This document shows, piece after piece, positions 6,167-6,824 of a stretch of 6,824 nt of DNA (positions are counted from its first letter, which is position 1; every line of letters begins with the position of its first letter). The stretch comes from JBOHHM01 sp050725495 (lineage in GTDB: Bacteria > Pseudomonadota > Gammaproteobacteria > Burkholderiales > Burkholderiaceae_C), in assembly GCA_050725495.1 (NCBI GenBank), contig JBOHHM010000049.1, positions 1-6,824 on the forward strand, read 5' to 3'. The notes under the pieces are model-generated. The model saw nothing but the letters and a program-made list of their open reading frames with translations. It was not told the DNA's origin and searched no databases. The position numbers and the translations under genes are program-made.

Positions 6167-6170
6167 GAGG
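6167..6170 (+). promoter_or_regulatory. Ribosome binding site of the DUF3460 gene
   Basis: GAGG (within AAGAGG) lies 8 bases before the ATG at 6179 and supports that start codon. Confidence 0.6.
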
Positions 6171-6178
6171 TTTAGTTT

Positions 6179-6385
6179 ATGTCCATCTTCCGCCGCCCCG
6201 ACTACAAATCCGAAGTGACCCAGTTCATCGACCAGCTCAAGGCCCAGAAGCCCGATCTGGAAGCCCAGCAGCTCGCCGGCCGCGCCCTGCTGTGGGACAA
6301 GGAAGTGGACCGCAGCGCCTGGAGCGAGTACCGCGAAGCCGAGGTGCCGCAAAAGCCCTACGTCTACCAGACCAACCCGCAGTAA
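6179..6385 (+). CDS. DUF3460 family small protein
   Basis: A 68-aa protein of a short betaproteobacterial family of unknown function. It has no signal peptide, membrane span or cysteine and is charged and hydrophilic, so it should be cytoplasmic. The first half is a predicted helix (YKSEVTQFIDQLKAQKPDLE, residues 9-28). It is followed by the family's conserved segment QLAGRALLWDK (31-41) and the C-terminal aromatic motif PYVYQ (60-64). The start is supported by GAGG 8 bases upstream and by a TAAAAT box. scpA begins 65 bp after the stop in the same direction, an arrangement I recall from other Burkholderiales, so a link with chromosome segregation or with the genes behind scpA is possible but unproven. 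Confidence 0.88.
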   Translation: MSIFRRPDYKSEVTQFIDQLKAQKPDLEAQQLAGRALLWDKEVDRSAWSEYREAEVPQKPYVYQTNPQ

Positions 6386-6412
6386 ACGTCGAATCGGGAT
6401 CCAGCCCAGGTA

Positions 6413-6443
6413 GTTCGGGTGCGAACCGCTATTAATCTGATAG
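6413..6443 (+). other. Two small adjacent stem-loops between the DUF3460 gene and scpA
   Basis: GTTCG (6413-6417) pairs with CGAAC (6422-6426) around GGTG, and CTAT (6429-6432) pairs with ATAG (6440-6443) around a 7-base loop. There is no T-run, so neither is a standard terminator. The second stem holds the possible -10 box TAATCT. Weak evidence. Confidence 0.25.
6433..6438 (+). promoter_or_regulatory. Possible -10 box for scpA
   Basis: TAATCT sits in an AT-rich patch 18 bases before the first base of the scpA ATG. A start of transcription near 6445 would leave a leader of only about 6 nt, fitting the absence of any Shine-Dalgarno before scpA. A second AT-rich candidate, TAAACT (6444-6449), is too close to serve the same ATG. 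Read-through from the DUF3460 promoter is the alternative. Confidence 0.3.
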
Positions 6444-6450
6444 TAAACTG

Positions 6451-6824
6451 ATGACTGTCACGACCGAATCCGCCGACACCCTGCCCGAGGCGCCTGCCGA
6501 GCTGGCGGACCTGCCCGAGGTGGTGGACCAGGTCGCCCTGGCCCGGCTGTACGGCGAGCCGCTGTTTGCGCTGCCGCAGGATTTGTACATCCCGCCCGAC
6601 GCGCTCGAAGTGTTTCTGGAGGCCTTCGAAGGGCCGCTGGACCTGCTGCTCTACCTGATCCGCAAGCAGGATTTCAACATCCTCGACATCCCGATGGCCG
6701 CGCTGACGCGCCAGTACCTGAGCTATGTGGATGAAATCCGCAGCCGCAACCTGGAGCTGGCCGCCGAATACCTGCTGATGGCCGCGATGCTGATCGAGAT
6801 CAAGTCGCGCATGCTGCTGCCGCC
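6451..6824 (+). CDS. scpA: Segregation and condensation protein A (ScpA), N-terminal part (truncated by window edge)
   Basis: Kleisin subunit of the bacterial SMC-ScpA-ScpB condensin, which bridges the SMC heads during chromosome organisation and segregation. 124 codons are present before the window ends. The hallmark FEGPLDLLLYLIRKQ begins at residue 59 and is followed by FNILDIPMAALTRQYL (75-90) and the helix LELAAEYLLMAAMLIEIKSR (101-120), which corresponds to the N-terminal domain that contacts the SMC neck. The first 50 residues are an acidic, low-complexity extension leading into ARLYGEPLF and LYIPPDALEVF, a form I recall from Burkholderiales ScpA and absent from short Gram-positive ScpA. 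The ATG at 6451 is the only ATG between the upstream in-frame stop (6433) and the conserved core, though GTG codons at residues 24-25 are possible alternatives. No Shine-Dalgarno is visible. Confidence 0.95.
   Translation, partial: MTVTTESADTLPEAPAELADLPEVVDQVALARLYGEPLFALPQDLYIPPDALEVFLEAFEGPLDLLLYLIRKQDFNILDIPMAALTRQYLSYVDEIRSRNLELAAEYLLMAAMLIEIKSRMLLP

Overview
The window looks like a chromosomal core region of a GC-rich betaproteobacterium, most likely Burkholderiales and probably the family Comamonadaceae. The support is the high GC content, TAAAAT-type -10 boxes close to start codons, the divergent apbC/metG pair, and a DUF3460 gene directly before a Burkholderiales-type scpA. Genus cannot be settled from the sequence.

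Layout. At the left edge, on the minus strand, is the 5' part of apbC (mrp), an iron-sulfur cluster carrier ATPase; its C-terminal part lies outside the window. Back to back with it on the plus strand is metG (methionyl-tRNA synthetase, complete, 693 aa). Close behind metG come three plus-strand genes for the cell envelope: an 80-aa lipoprotein, a DUF1275/YoaK-family membrane protein, and a SulP-family anion transporter with a C-terminal STAS domain that resembles DauA. Gaps are 18, 129 and 12 bp, so the DUF1275 and SulP genes are probably co-transcribed, and read-through from metG is possible. The SulP gene overlaps tail to tail by 9 bp with a minus-strand lipoprotein gene that carries two tandem BamE/SmpA-like modules. 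From the same small divergent promoter region as that lipoprotein starts a plus-strand DUF3460 gene, followed by scpA (segregation and condensation protein A), which is cut off by the right edge.

How the genes fit together. ApbC (Fe-S cluster delivery) and MetG (translation) are housekeeping genes whose divergent pairing also occurs in E. coli. The middle block is envelope and transport, with no clear shared pathway visible. DUF3460-scpA points to chromosome segregation, with ScpA expected to work with SMC and ScpB encoded elsewhere. There is no gene-free stretch longer than 129 bp, and no tRNA, rRNA, CRISPR array, insertion sequence or phage gene. I found no clear sign of a new defence or mobile system. 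The items most worth a second look are the uncharacterised families (DUF1275 beside SulP, DUF3460 beside scpA, the 18-residue-repeat lipoprotein, the double BamE-like lipoprotein) and an AT-richer, repeat-like patch inside metG.
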